Origin: a bacterium
GTDB taxonomy: Bacteria; Cyanobacteriota; Vampirovibrionia; Gastranaerophilales; Gastranaerophilaceae
DNA length: 64,000 nt
Assembly (NCBI GenBank): GCA_017536545.1
Contig: JAFXHF010000016.1
Span: forward strand, 1 to 64,000
Reading direction: 5' to 3'
Shown: positions 16,532 through 27,004 of the stretch, piece by piece
Position numbering within the stretch: the stretch's first letter is position 1
How the letters are laid out: the number at the start of each line of letters is the position of its first letter
Made by a program: the position numbers and the translations under genes
The notes under the pieces: generated by a model
The model's input: only the letters and a program-made list of their open reading frames with translations
Told to the model about the DNA's origin: nothing
Database searches by the model: none

Positions 16532-17677
16532 ATGGATAGACAAGAATTTATAAATGCAAAACGTATTGTAGTTAAACTAGGGACAAATGTTTTAAGAAAT
16601 GATGAAGGTTATGTATCACTACCTAGGGTGTATACATTTATTGAAGATATTGCAAACCTTGTGAAATCAGGCAAGCAGGTGATTGTTATCACATCTGGTG
16701 CTGTTGGTTTAGGTAAGAAGCGTTTAGGTTTAGAAGATACTCAAGGTACTGCTTTAAAACAAGCTTGTGCAGCGATTGGACAAGGTAAATTGATGTCAAT
16801 TTACGAAAACGGCTTCGAAACTTATGGTTTGATTGCGGCTCAAATTCTTTTGACAGAAGATGACTTTTCTGTTCGTGAAAGATATTTAAGTTTAAGAACA
16901 ACATTGAACAAACTTTTGGAGCTTGGTGTAATTCCTGTTATTAACCAAAATGACACGGTGTCAACTCTTGATGTTGCTTTGCGTTATGTTAAAGAGGACT
17001 TGCAAGTTTGTTTTTCAGATAACGACAAATTGTCAGCACTTGTTGCAAGTGAACTAGATGCAGATTTATTGATTATCTTATCAGATATTGATGGTTTGTA
17101 TAGTGACAACCCTAAAACTAATCCAAATGCTGAACATATCAAAGAGGTTAATAAAGTTGATGAAAATATATTGGCATTAGCATCAGGTGTTTCTGATGGT
17201 GGTCGTGGCGGTATGGAAACTAAATTAAAAGCTGCAAAACTTGTTACTCGTTTTGGAGGTAAGGTTCTTATCGCAAATGGGAAACAGCCATTTATTATCA
17301 AAAGAATTTTCGATGGTGAAGATTTGGGTACGATGTTTTTACCATCTGATGAAAACCTTTCTGATAAAAAACGTTGGATTGGTTATGCAACAAACATCAT
17401 TGGGAAAATTGTTGTTAATGCAGGTGCAAAAGAAGCTCTATTTGCAGAAAAAAGTTTGTTGCCAATAGGTGTTGTGGAAGTTATAAACACATTCAAGAAG
17501 GGTGATGTAATTTCTATTTTAGATGAAGATAAAAATGAAATTGCTCGTGGTATTGTTAATTATGATTCAGAATCTTGTAAAAAGGTTATTGGATCACATT
17601 CTGACAATATTGCAGAAATTCTTGGATTTAAAAATTATGATGCGATTATAACTAGAGATAATATTACTATTCTTTAA
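16532..17677 (+). CDS. proB: Glutamate 5-kinase
   Basis: ProB phosphorylates glutamate to start proline synthesis. The amino-acid-kinase domain shows KLGTNVLR, ITSGAVGLG, INQNDTV and SDIDGLY, followed by DGGRGGMETKL. A C-terminal PUA domain is present (from about residue 275), as in full-length enzymes. The length is 381 aa. TAAAAT (16520-16525) ends six bases before the ATG, with no ribosome site, so it is likely leaderless. proA follows after 12 bases. Confidence 0.95.
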   Translation: MDRQEFINAKRIVVKLGTNVLRNDEGYVSLPRVYTFIEDIANLVKSGKQVIVITSGAVGLGKKRLGLEDTQGTALKQACAAIGQGKLMSIYENGFETYGLIAAQILLTEDDFSVRERYLSLRTTLNKLLELGVIPVINQNDTVSTLDVALRYVKEDLQVCFSDNDKLSALVASELDADLLIILSDIDGLYSDNPKTNPNAEHIKEVNKVDENILALASGVSDGGRGGMETKLKAAKLVTRFGGKVLIANGKQPFIIKRIFDGEDLGTMFLPSDENLSDKKRWIGYATNIIGKIVVNAGAKEALFAEKSLLPIGVVEVINTFKKGDVISILDEDKNEIARGIVNYDSESCKKVIGSHSDNIAEILGFKNYDAIITRDNITIL

Positions 17678-17689
17678 TTTGGAGAAATT

Positions 17690-18946
17690 ATGAGTAAAGA
17701 TTTTAGAAAAATTGCTAAAGCTGCGAAACAAGCATCTTTAGAGATTGCAGATATATCTACTAAATTGAAAAATGAAGCATTAAACAAAATTGCTGAAATG
17801 TTTGAGCTTCATAAAGAAGAGATTTTTGATGCTAATAGAACAGATTTAGAAGAAGCAGAAGAATTATTGGCAAAAGGTGAGATTACAAAATCAACCTTTA
17901 ACAGACTCCGACTAGATGAGTTTAAGATGCGTGATATGATTCAAGGTGTTCGTGATATTGCATCTTTGGAAGATCCTGTGGGGAAAAAATTACTAGAAAG
18001 AGAATTGGATAAAGATTTAACCTTGTGCAAAGTATCTTGTCCAATAGGGGTTTTGGGAATAATTTTTGAAGCAAGGCCAGATGTGATTTCTCAAATTTCA
18101 GCGTTAGCAATCAAATCTTCAAATGCGGTTATTTTAAAAGGTGGTAAAGAATCTAAAAATACTAATCAAAAGATTATGGAAGTTATAAATTTTGCACTTG
18201 ATATGGTGCCAAACTTCCCTCATAATGTGGTTCAACAAGTATTTTCTCGTGATGATGTAAAAGAAATGCTTGAATGCGATGAATATATCAATTTGATTAT
18301 TCCTCGTGGCGGAAACAAGTTAGTAAAATATATCAAAGAAAATACGAATATCCCAGTATTAGGGCATGCTAGTGGTATTTGTCACGTATTTGTTGATAAA
18401 TTTGCAGATATAGATATGGCATCAAAAATTGTTATTGATGCTAAAACCCAATATCCAAGTGCTTGTAATGCGGTGGAAACTCTTTTAATTCACAATAGCT
18501 TCCAAAGAGCACCTGAACTTTTGGCATCATTACAATTAGCGGAAATTAAATTAGAAAAAAATCCAGAAGCTTGGGATATTGAATATGGTGAAAAAACATT
18601 AGCGTATAAGTTTGTTAATTCTATTGATGAAGCAATTGAACATATCAACACTTACGGTTCTGGTCATACTGATAGTATTGTTACATCAAATGTAGAAAGA
18701 GCTGAATTGTTTATGAATAAAGTAGATTCAGCAGGTGTTTATTTCAACGCTTCAACTCGTTTTGCGGATGGCTTTAGATATGGATTTGGAGCAGAAGTTG
18801 GAATTTCTACAAACAAAACCCACGCTCGTGGCCCTGTTGGTTTAGAGGGTTTGACAATTTATAAGTACAAACTTGTTGGTAACGGCCATATTGTTGAGGA
18901 TTATGCAAAAGGTAAAAAACAATTTCATCATAAAGATATAGTTTAA
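17690..18946 (+). CDS. proA: Gamma-glutamyl phosphate reductase
   Basis: ProA reduces glutamyl-5-phosphate to the semialdehyde with NADPH, the second step of proline synthesis. It is an aldehyde-dehydrogenase-fold enzyme of 418 aa with the phrases CPIGVLGIIFEARPDV, IPRGG, and the catalytic Cys in YPSACNAVETLL, ending in GRGPVGLEGLT-like residues. GGAG lies seven bases before the ATG. It forms an operon with proB. Confidence 0.96.
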   Translation: MSKDFRKIAKAAKQASLEIADISTKLKNEALNKIAEMFELHKEEIFDANRTDLEEAEELLAKGEITKSTFNRLRLDEFKMRDMIQGVRDIASLEDPVGKKLLERELDKDLTLCKVSCPIGVLGIIFEARPDVISQISALAIKSSNAVILKGGKESKNTNQKIMEVINFALDMVPNFPHNVVQQVFSRDDVKEMLECDEYINLIIPRGGNKLVKYIKENTNIPVLGHASGICHVFVDKFADIDMASKIVIDAKTQYPSACNAVETLLIHNSFQRAPELLASLQLAEIKLEKNPEAWDIEYGEKTLAYKFVNSIDEAIEHINTYGSGHTDSIVTSNVERAELFMNKVDSAGVYFNASTRFADGFRYGFGAEVGISTNKTHARGPVGLEGLTIYKYKLVGNGHIVEDYAKGKKQFHHKDIV

Positions 18947-18961
18947 TTTCGACCAAAACCC

Positions 18962-18990
18962 TTGACAAATTCTCATGTATCTGCTACAAT
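18962..18990 (+). promoter_or_regulatory. Sigma-70 promoter of the SprA-like gene
   Basis: TTGACA (18962-18967) and TACAAT (18985-18990) are separated by 17 bases, close to consensus. This is the best housekeeping promoter seen in the window and contrasts with the GCAA-TTTAT class. Confidence 0.85.
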
Positions 18991-19024
18991 AGTAGCAACA
19001 AGTAGGAATGTGTAGGGGAATGTT

Positions 19025-19375
19025 ATGAACGCAATATCTAAACAGGAATTGATTACAAGAAATTATAATCATATCTATGCTCATGAAATGGCTCATAAGA
19101 TGGCTGGCGGTAGCTTTGCTGGGAATATTGTTATTGAACGTAATTCTGAAGGTATTCCTGTAGCTGGTCATGTACCAATCAAAATGCCTGTTTTAGATAA
19201 AAGAGATCCTCAAAGTACAATTGATCACGCAAATGTTGTTATTCGTGCAGCGTTAGCTCCTGGTGAACCATCAGCTCAAGATTTTAGAGTTGCGGCTCAA
19301 GCTGAGAGAATTAAAATGCAAGCACTTGCTTTTAAAGGCAAACACCAAGGTAATAAATTAGATATCCAAGGATAA
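19025..19375 (+). CDS. SprA-related putative zinc metalloprotease domain protein
   Basis: The 116-aa protein contains YAHEMAHKMAGGSFAG (H20, E21, H24, an HExxH zinc motif), then an ERNSEGIPVAGHVPI segment and a late ALAPGEPSAQDFRVAAQA stretch. Each matches in order the SprA-related family (AHExxH..GG...Y, GG-V-I, AAALAPAEPS-QD-VAA). Activity of this family is unproven. A strong sigma-70 promoter and GGGGAA precede it. No signal peptide is seen. Confidence 0.75.
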   Translation: MNAISKQELITRNYNHIYAHEMAHKMAGGSFAGNIVIERNSEGIPVAGHVPIKMPVLDKRDPQSTIDHANVVIRAALAPGEPSAQDFRVAAQAERIKMQALAFKGKHQGNKLDIQG

Positions 19376-19492
19376 TAATAGATTTATTATTTTCAGTTAT
19401 TCTTCCTCTTGCAAAGTATTATTACAAAATGTATAAATACATGAATTTTGGCGTTTTTTGTATATAATATTATTAAAAACGTAGGAGGTTCA

Positions 19493-20617
19493 ATGGAAAA
19501 TATCGTTTCAAGTTTTGGAAATAATAATGAAAGATCAAGTATAAACCCTACACGCATCAAAGTTATTGGTGTTGGTGGCGGTGGCGGAAACGCTGTTAAT
19601 AGAATGGTTAAAGCTAAACTTGCTGGTGTTGAATTCTGGCAAATGAATACAGATTTACAAGTTTTGACATTCAGTGAAGTTCAAAATAAATTACAATTAG
19701 GTACATCAACAACTAAAGGTCTTGGTTCTGGTGGCGACCCAGCTACTGGTGAAAAAGCTGCTATGGAAGCGAAGGAAGAAATTACAAGAGCTTTAGAAGG
19801 TGCTGATATGGTGTTCATCACTGCTGGTATGGGTGGTGGAACTGGTACTGGTGCAGCTCCTGTTGTAGCTCAAATTGCTAAAGATTTAGGTATTTTGACA
19901 ATCGCATTCGTTACAAAACCTTTCCGTTGGGAAGGTAAGAAAAGAATGGCTCAAGCTGAAGCTGGTATTGAAAAATTGAAAAAATACACAGATTCAATTT
20001 TGGTTGTTCCAAACGATAAATTACTTCAAGTTGTTGAAAGACAAATGGGCTTAAGAGAAGCATTCTGTGTAACAGATGAAGTTCTTTATAGAGGTATCCA
20101 AGGTATTTCTGACATCATCACAATCCCTGGTATGATTAACATCGACTTTGCTGATGTTAGAAAAGTTGTTAAAGATTCTGGTACAGCATTGATGGGTATT
20201 GGTAGAGCTCAAGGTGAAGGTAGAGCAATTAAAGCTGCTGAAATGGCTATTAATTCTCAACTCCTTGAATCTTCAATTGATGGTGCTCGTGGTATTATCG
20301 TTAACATTACTGGTAGCTCAAATATGACATTATATGAAATTACTGATGCTACAAATATTATCAATAATGTTGTAAGAGATGATGCTGATGTAATCATTGG
20401 TACTGCAATTAACGAAGCATTCCAAAATGAAATTCAAATTACAGTTATTGCAACTGGGTTTGCTGAAAAATCTCAAAATTCAATTAATACTCCACAATTA
20501 TCAGCTGCAGAGTATTTTCAAGGGAAAACAACAACTTCATCATCTTCAACAGGTGATTTGAGTTTTCCTAAAATGCCATCTATGAGCTTGGATGTTCCAG
20601 ATTTCTTAAAAAGATAG
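19493..20617 (+). CDS. ftsZ: Cell division protein FtsZ
   Basis: FtsZ is the tubulin-like GTPase that forms the division ring. The nucleotide loop [13 protein letters not shown] (residues 26-38) and tubulin signature [12 protein letters not shown] are intact. The C-terminus has a short Ser/Thr linker and the partner-binding peptide DVPDFLKR. The start is ATG 19493, after TAGGAGG; 374 aa. It stands alone, without ftsA or ftsQ, as in Cyanobacteria. Confidence 0.98.
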   Translation: MENIVSSFGNNNERSSINPTRIKVIGVGGGGGNAVNRMVKAKLAGVEFWQMNTDLQVLTFSEVQNKLQLGTSTTKGLGSGGDPATGEKAAMEAKEEITRALEGADMVFITAGMGGGTGTGAAPVVAQIAKDLGILTIAFVTKPFRWEGKKRMAQAEAGIEKLKKYTDSILVVPNDKLLQVVERQMGLREAFCVTDEVLYRGIQGISDIITIPGMINIDFADVRKVVKDSGTALMGIGRAQGEGRAIKAAEMAINSQLLESSIDGARGIIVNITGSSNMTLYEITDATNIINNVVRDDADVIIGTAINEAFQNEIQITVIATGFAEKSQNSINTPQLSAAEYFQGKTTTSSSSTGDLSFPKMPSMSLDVPDFLKR

Positions 20618-20632
20618 GTGGTAATTAGATAT

Positions 20633-20665
20633 AAAAAAGAGGAAGTTTTTACTTCCTCTTTTTTT
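20633..20665 (+). terminator. Rho-independent terminator of ftsZ
   Basis: AAAAGAGGAAGT and ACTTCCTCTTTT pair around TTTT with a T7 tail. It abuts the stop codon of the convergent giant gene and can act from both sides. Confidence 0.9.
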
Positions 20666-20666
20666 A

Positions 20667-23600
20667 TTAAAATTCAGCATCATAATCGTCAGAACTTTTG
20701 GTGTGAAATTCTAACTCGTCATAGTGTCGACCTGTATATTTTGTTGCGAAATCTTCAACTTTTTGAATTTCTGCCAGATATTTTTCTCTTAATTCAATAG
20801 CTGGTGAATTTGGAGGTATTTGAAGTTGTTTAATCAAGTCGATGTATCTTTGATAGCCTTTTAATGCCGAATTTAGCTTATTAACGTCTGCTTTCGCAAG
20901 ATACTCTATACCAGATTTTAAATTTTCCATATGTAAATATAATAGAGCTGTTTTTGGATGTTGTGGGTGTTTTTCGATTTCGTCTAACAAATCGTTAAAT
21001 GAAGCATCAACTAATTTGTCAATTTTTCTATAATTTGTATTGTGAACTCGACGTTTAAGAGTTTGTCTTAAATCTTCTAGTTTTTGTGCCCAGTCTGGGT
21101 CATTGTCGATGTTTCCAAGTTTTGTAATCTCTTTTTTAACTGCTTTTAGTTGAGTGTTAGCTGATGTAAATATGCTATCAATACGTTTAATGAATTTGCA
21201 CATTCTCTTCGTATTTATATTTTTGGCATATAGTTCGATTACTCGTTCTGATAGACCAAGTTGTTCTATGAAAAGAAGTGCAGTTTTTTCATCTGTACCA
21301 TGAATTAGTGGAGTTAAGATTATATTGAGAGCTTCATCTGAATCTAGTGAAACAGTTCTTCCATCTTTCAATTGAAGTTGTGAATTTCTAAATTCATCCC
21401 TTACAATATTTAGGTTACCTTCTTTTGCACATTCCATAATGATATATTGCATATCTAGAATATTTGCAATTTCTAGGGCACCTTGAATATTGTGTCTATA
21501 TACCTCTTTAACATCTTGTAATTGAACTTTTTCTTGTTCAGAATATTTTCGTTTATCATCATCTGAAGGTTTTGCAAGAAGTAGCATATATTCGTTTAGC
21601 ATTTCTTCAGGTCTTTTAAGAATTCGATGTTTCTTTGTAAATTCTTCAAAATCGGCAAAAATTTCTGGAGCATTATCTTTATTTTTTACTCTAGCTTTGA
21701 TGTATTTATCTAATAATTCGTATGCTCTATTTTGGTGTTTTGGAGCAAAAACATTCATCACAAATGCTCGTTTGCGAGTTTCAATTTCTTTAATTTCTTC
21801 TTTAGCAGAATCCAACATTGTTTTACCGTCAAGTGTAGTTGCATACATACTCATTTCGTTAAACATTGTTGTAATAAGTTCTTGTAGTTTTGCATAATTT
21901 ACATTATCTTCAAGTGCAAGTATGTCTTGGCCAGCCTTGATTGTGTCTGCAATTGACTCATCTTCACCAAATATTTCAAGAATACTATAAATTTTATCGT
22001 TTACATATTTTCTATCTTTTGCACTTGGAATATCTTCTGGAGATTTTTCCCATAAGAATTTATAAACTTCAGTTATTGTGTTGTACGCAGTATCTTTTTC
22101 TTTATAATCTTCAATATCTTCCATTGATTCATTGATACCATTGAAAAGATTTCTGATTAGAACTTCTTCTTCTTTGGCTTCTTCCATATCAATTTTCGGA
22201 TAAGCAAAATAAACATTATACTTGTCAAATAGAGTTTGTTGTAATGGTTTATATCTTTTATTAGGTAGAGAAAGAAGCATTAGCGAATAATAATAATCTA
22301 GATATAGGTCATCCAAGGTTCGTTTATTTTTATAAGTTGCACCACGGAGAACTTTGCCAAATTTGTTAAAATCATAAATTGGGGTAGTTTCACCCATTTT
22401 TACGTTATATTCATAATCTTGATAATAAAGCATAGAAAATAGCATATTCTCAGTTTTTTCATCCATTGCAAGGAATTGTTTTAGGATGTCATAGCCTGTG
22501 ATTGGTTTAATTCCAAGTGCTTGATCATCAATTGTAGAATTATATTTTTGTTCAAATTCTTTAGTTGTCATATTTTGCATTTCAGTAAAAATTTGAACAA
22601 ATTCTTCATCTGAATATGGAGAAGCTACATTATCAATCCAATTGATAATATGTTTAGGTAGTTTCTTTTTAACAGATGAAGAATCGTCCAAATCGGCCAA
22701 CGTGAATCCTAAATTAGTACGTAACATATCCCGTACTTGGTTAGCCAAATCTGTAATTTGTTTATCTTTATTTTCTGCTTTTGGAAGTTTAGTAGTTAAT
22801 GTTTGCGTAAAGTTAGCTATCATCAAATCAATTGTTTTGTTTAAGCTACCATCGAACTCTGCTTTGTTAATTCCTTTTAGAGAGTTAATCAAATTAGTAA
22901 TTTGTTTTTTGGTAATTCTGATGTTATTTTCTTTAGCAAATTTTTCTAATAGTTTTGTAACATCTTCTCTTACGCTTTCTGTTCCATATTGTGTGATTTC
23001 TGGGTTTTTACCAAAAGCGTAGTTAAAGTTTTTACGTGCATCTAATCTGATTAATTCTTTGTTTCTTTTCAAATCTTCCATTGTTGTATGCTTAAAGAAG
23101 ATTTTTTCATCAGGTAGTTCGCTGTATGATTTTAGTAGTGCAATTTTTTCAAATAGAACTTTTAATTGGTCGCTATCTGGTAATTTGTCGTAAGCTTCTT
23201 TTGTTTGTATTCCTTTATCAAATGGTTGGTTACCAAAGACTCTGCGTTGAATTCTTAAGAAATCATTGTAAGCATATTCACCGATGAATTTTGTTTTATT
23301 GATAATATCTCGAACTTCAGTTTGAGTTTTTTCAGATGTTAGTTTTTCAAAGTGTTTAAAATCTCTTACAGGGTTAATCAATGTATTTTGTCTAATTCTT
23401 CTAACTTGCATATCTGCAAGTGGAGACTTACCTGCTATTGTAGTATCTTCGTGCATAGCAAAACGATACTCTTCAGTTTCAGCTAGTTTTGTTTTGCCGA
23501 TTTCATTTTGAAGGTTTTCTACAAGTTTACCATTTAGGTATTTGCTATCAGTGATGTATCCTAATTCACCGCCAAATCTTCTTCTATAATCGGTTCTGGT

Positions 23601-26531
23601 TAATTCAGCTTCATCAACCCAAGTGTTTGCGTGCTCTGTTGGCCCCCAAGAGTTATCATGGAATAGAGCTTCTTTTGTTTCAAATCCATTTTCAGTTCTT
23701 ATCATTACATCTCTAATATCTGCTACATATTGAGCGTGCATAGCTGGGTGTCTATGGTTAACGGATGTACCTGTTACACCTGAATATGGTGAAGATTTGA
23801 TTTTCGCAATCGCAAGTGGACCATTTGTTTCAGCATAATATGGTCTATCTGTCATGTGTTCAAAAATTCTTACTTGTTGGCTTGCATCAAGTCCAGATTT
23901 TCCTTCACTCATATATTCATGACCCTTTTTAAACCCAACTTCTCTGTGTAGTTCGTTAAGTTCTTCTTGGATATCTTTATGTTGGTATTTTAGGGATCTT
24001 GTTACTGATGAGTACCATTGATTAATTTTTTTCTCAATTTGGTCTAGGACTTCTTTTTCGTGTTTTGAGAAAGTAAATAATTCGATTGGTAAATCTTTTA
24101 ATTCTAGTTCTACGCCATTATGATTTGTTAAGGCGTTTGAAATTTGAGAAAATCTTTCTTGTAACATTCTCAAATCTTTTTCAGGGATGATAGTACCAGA
24201 ATTTTCAAGTTTTTTCATAATGATAGGTTTTGCCATTACGGTATTTAGAATTGTGCCATCATCATCGCGAACTTCTAGTATTTTTTGGAATATGGTAGTA
24301 ATTTTTGCAGTTTCGTTAAAGTTATTACCGATATACTGCATTATTTGTCCAATTTCATCCATAGTTGCTTCAGGTGGAAGGTTATGAAGGGTTTTAAATT
24401 TGGTAATTATTTCTTCTCTTGGTGGGTTTTCTAAAAATACTTCGTTTAATTCTTCATATTTTTCTTTAAAGTCTTGCATAAGACTTTTATTCCCAATAGA
24501 GTTGAAAATTTGGATATATTGTTCTTCAGTACAATCCTTACTTTGTAGAATTTTTGTGTATCTATCAAGAACATCAAGAACTTTACGCTTATCTTCTTTT
24601 ACGTCTAAATTAGATGCCATCATTCCTAGAACTATAGGTTTATTTGCTTTGATAGCTTTTCTAGCGACATCAATATCGTTGATTAATGCATCTTTTCTAC
24701 TACCAAGTAGAATATTTTCATAAAAACTATCCATAACATCTGTCATTATATAGATGAATGATTCTTTATTTGTTTTTAGAGCTTCGATTAGAAATTCTGG
24801 GTCATTTTCTGTTCCAAGGTTTCTTGCTAAACCTTCTTGAATTTTTGGATTTAGTTTACCATCTTCTAATTTTTTGATTAACATATCGATATTCTTGATA
24901 ATACGAGTTTCTCTATCTGGAATTTTGTGAACGATAGTTAAATCTTCAAGGACTTCAGGGATTTCTAACCCCCATTTGTATTGTGTTCTATATGTCGCAG
25001 CAGCTTCATATAAACCTTTGGCTCTGCTATAAACTCTTGCTTGATAACTTCTTGATTGACCTTCACTTAGATTATTGATAGATTGAACTAATTCTAGAAT
25101 TTCTGGAGTTCTTTGTTCTAATTTTTCTAGGTTTTTGTTAGGTAAACTGATAGATAAAAACGCATTGATTTTTTCTCGTTTTGCTCTTTCAGTTTCGTTT
25201 GGTAAGAATACAAAATCACGGGTGTAGTCTTTAACCTTGTCGGCTTTGCTCGAATTGCGTACTTCAAGTCGCAATAAGTCTGTAAAGACGGTTCTAAGTG
25301 TTTGCGAGTCAGTATCAGGTGCGATTTCAGCTAAGATACTTCTCAATGTTGAATTTAGTTTAACTACTGCCTTAATATTACCTCTTGCTTTTTGTACATC
25401 ATTTTCTTTTTGTGCTTTTTCCATTCGTTTTTTATAGCTACCAATAGCATCTTTAGCTTTTAATAAGGTTCTATAATAATCCTGTTTTGCTTCTAATTCT
25501 TTTGTTGGTAAATTAGGCATCAAATGGCAATCGTGGAATGTGTCAAAGTCTTCTTTGTCAAAAGTGCTATACATCCCAATAAATTCATTACCTGAACCTG
25601 TTGTGTTTGCAATATGCATCCAGTAAAGGGCAGAAGTATCAATAATTCTATAACCTTTTGATAGGGCATAATCAAAATCTAAACGAGTTTTTGAAATAGG
25701 AACTTTTGTTCCTGAGCCAAGTTTATTTATATCGTAAACCATAAGAACTGGAGAGTCATCAAGTTCAGACATAATAATATCAACAAAATTTACCTTGTCT
25801 TCGTAAGCAAGAGCTTTTCGACAAATGGAAATAGCAGCACACATACCGTGTTCTAGCTGGTTAATAGCTTTGATATTTGGGATTTTTGATTCAGGAGTAT
25901 CAACTGTGATGTCATTGATAATCTCAGCTAGAGCTTGAGTTTTTTTGTTCGCAAGTTGGGGATTAATTTTATACTCAGGACTCATAAAATAGTTTAATTG
26001 CTTCAAGATGTATAATTTTTGAGCAGTTGAAACTTCTGATGAAATGATAAAATAATCAAGATTTCTGCCCAATTGTTTAATATTTTCACTTTCAATTTTC
26101 TCAAGCTGTTTAGGGTCAACTTTCGAAATGATTGCTGAGCGAAGTTCTAGAAGTTGTTTTTCTTCTTCTGATAGGGGTTTTGACTTGCGTAATTGTTCTA
26201 ATCTTGGGGTTAATCTTTCCTGCACTTCTGGTGATGATTTTGCTAGGGATTTTCTGATTGCATCATCAAGTTTTACTTGCCAATCGTTGAATTGGCTTTT
26301 TCCTAAATCGATACGAGTTTGATATCTTAAATTTTCTGCAACATCAAGTAAAAATTCGGCATTTTCCTGCCCTGATACTTCTGAAAGACTTTCTATTGCG
26401 TTGTTAATACGTCTTTGGTTAATCGTGTTTAAACTATAAGGATTGTTTTCTTTTAGCTGAGCTACGGCTTTTCTATCTTCTCTTTTGCCCTTAAAATTTT
26501 GAGCAAATGGATTTATGTTATATATTTTCAT
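20667..26531 (-). CDS. Giant FxG-tagged protein with a papain-like cysteine protease core (1954 aa)
   Basis: The product opens with QNFKGK (tag Phe at 13). Near residues 224-235 NQLEHGMCAAIS matches the papain (C1) active-site phrase: Q225 (oxyanion) is six residues before C231, as in papain. The matching His (H932 in AMHAQYV) and Asn (N960 in HDNSWGP, the NSWG signature) come some 700 residues later, so a very long helical insertion splits the fold. The remaining ~1000 residues are mostly alpha-helical and charged, with no recognised domain. No signal peptide and no membrane span were seen. GCAA-N19-TTTAT and AGGGAAAAAT precede the ATG. It is probably a cysteine protease or a transglutaminase/hydrolase relative; the substrate is unknown. 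Confidence 0.8.
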   Translation of the reverse strand: MKIYNINPFAQNFKGKREDRKAVAQLKENNPYSLNTINQRRINNAIESLSEVSGQENAEFLLDVAENLRYQTRIDLGKSQFNDWQVKLDDAIRKSLAKSSPEVQERLTPRLEQLRKSKPLSEEEKQLLELRSAIISKVDPKQLEKIESENIKQLGRNLDYFIISSEVSTAQKLYILKQLNYFMSPEYKINPQLANKKTQALAEIINDITVDTPESKIPNIKAINQLEHGMCAAISICRKALAYEDKVNFVDIIMSELDDSPVLMVYDINKLGSGTKVPISKTRLDFDYALSKGYRIIDTSALYWMHIANTTGSGNEFIGMYSTFDKEDFDTFHDCHLMPNLPTKELEAKQDYYRTLLKAKDAIGSYKKRMEKAQKENDVQKARGNIKAVVKLNSTLRSILAEIAPDTDSQTLRTVFTDLLRLEVRNSSKADKVKDYTRDFVFLPNETERAKREKINAFLSISLPNKNLEKLEQRTPEILELVQSINNLSEGQSRSYQARVYSRAKGLYEAAATYRTQYKWGLEIPEVLEDLTIVHKIPDRETRIIKNIDMLIKKLEDGKLNPKIQEGLARNLGTENDPEFLIEALKTNKESFIYIMTDVMDSFYENILLGSRKDALINDIDVARKAIKANKPIVLGMMASNLDVKEDKRKVLDVLDRYTKILQSKDCTEEQYIQIFNSIGNKSLMQDFKEKYEELNEVFLENPPREEIITKFKTLHNLPPEATMDEIGQIMQYIGNNFNETAKITTIFQKILEVRDDDGTILNTVMAKPIIMKKLENSGTIIPEKDLRMLQERFSQISNALTNHNGVELELKDLPIELFTFSKHEKEVLDQIEKKINQWYSSVTRSLKYQHKDIQEELNELHREVGFKKGHEYMSEGKSGLDASQQVRIFEHMTDRPYYAETNGPLAIAKIKSSPYSGVTGTSVNHRHPAMHAQYVADIRDVMIRTENGFETKEALFHDNSWGPTEHANTWVDEAELTRTDYRRRFGGELGYITDSKYLNGKLVENLQNEIGKTKLAETEEYRFAMHEDTTIAGKSPLADMQVRRIRQNTLINPVRDFKHFEKLTSEKTQTEVRDIINKTKFIGEYAYNDFLRIQRRVFGNQPFDKGIQTKEAYDKLPDSDQLKVLFEKIALLKSYSELPDEKIFFKHTTMEDLKRNKELIRLDARKNFNYAFGKNPEITQYGTESVREDVTKLLEKFAKENNIRITKKQITNLINSLKGINKAEFDGSLNKTIDLMIANFTQTLTTKLPKAENKDKQITDLANQVRDMLRTNLGFTLADLDDSSSVKKKLPKHIINWIDNVASPYSDEEFVQIFTEMQNMTTKEFEQKYNSTIDDQALGIKPITGYDILKQFLAMDEKTENMLFSMLYYQDYEYNVKMGETTPIYDFNKFGKVLRGATYKNKRTLDDLYLDYYYSLMLLSLPNKRYKPLQQTLFDKYNVYFAYPKIDMEEAKEEEVLIRNLFNGINESMEDIEDYKEKDTAYNTITEVYKFLWEKSPEDIPSAKDRKYVNDKIYSILEIFGEDESIADTIKAGQDILALEDNVNYAKLQELITTMFNEMSMYATTLDGKTMLDSAKEEIKEIETRKRAFVMNVFAPKHQNRAYELLDKYIKARVKNKDNAPEIFADFEEFTKKHRILKRPEEMLNEYMLLLAKPSDDDKRKYSEQEKVQLQDVKEVYRHNIQGALEIANILDMQYIIMECAKEGNLNIVRDEFRNSQLQLKDGRTVSLDSDEALNIILTPLIHGTDEKTALLFIEQLGLSERVIELYAKNINTKRMCKFIKRIDSIFTSANTQLKAVKKEITKLGNIDNDPDWAQKLEDLRQTLKRRVHNTNYRKIDKLVDASFNDLLDEIEKHPQHPKTALLYLHMENLKSGIEYLAKADVNKLNSALKGYQRYIDLIKQLQIPPNSPAIELREKYLAEIQKVEDFATKYTGRHYDELEFHTKSSDDYDAEF

Positions 26532-26560
26532 TATTTTTCCCTATCAAAATCGTATGTCGG

Positions 26561-26589
26561 ATAAACGTTGATGAATAATATTTTTTGCC
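26561..26589 (-). promoter_or_regulatory. GCAA-N19-TTTAT two-box promoter-like element
   Basis: GGCAA (26589-26585) and TTTAT (26565-26561) are 19 bases apart, 29 bases before the ATG of the giant gene. Confidence 0.55.
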
Positions 26590-26712
26590 ATGTATTTTTG
26601 CTAATATTTACATTTGTAATAATTTTTGAAACATTAAATAAAAGTTAAAAATCTGGGTTAAAAGATAAAAACGTGTTAGAGTATTATTAGAAGATTTAAT
26701 GAGGTAATTAAA

Positions 26713-26994
26713 ATGAATAATCAACCTGAAGTTATACAATATCAGACATCTGGAACTTGTTGTCAGGTGATGCAGGTGGCAATTCTTGATGGAAAGATAT
26801 TAGAAGCAGAATTTTATGGCGGATGTCATGGAAATTTGCAAGGAATTAAAAGTCTGATTAAAGGGATGTCTGTTGATGAAGTGATTGAAAAATTACAAGG
26901 GATTAAATGTGGTCCAAAATCAACAAGTTGTCCTGATCAATTAGCACAATGTTTAATTGAATATAAACAAAAAAGTCTTACACAATCAAAGTAG
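26713..26994 (+). CDS. TSCPD domain protein
   Basis: The 93-aa protein ends with the family-naming TSCPDQLAQCL, after CCQVMQV, GGCHGN and CGPK. These Cys-rich phrases match the short TSCPD proteins (TIGR03905 type), which are related to a domain at the C-terminus of ribonucleotide reductases and of NrdJ partners. Its biochemical role is unknown; metal or Fe-S binding is plausible from the five conserved Cys. It is followed 10 bases on by the NifX-like gene, so the two form an operon. Confidence 0.85.
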   Translation: MNNQPEVIQYQTSGTCCQVMQVAILDGKILEAEFYGGCHGNLQGIKSLIKGMSVDEVIEKLQGIKCGPKSTSCPDQLAQCLIEYKQKSLTQSK

Positions 26995-27004
26995 AGGTGA
27001 AATT

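Noticed and set aside
18842-19171. Minus-strand frame opposite proA and the SprA-like gene
   Set aside because: It is overlapped by two well-supported genes and the promoter, and has no ribosome site.
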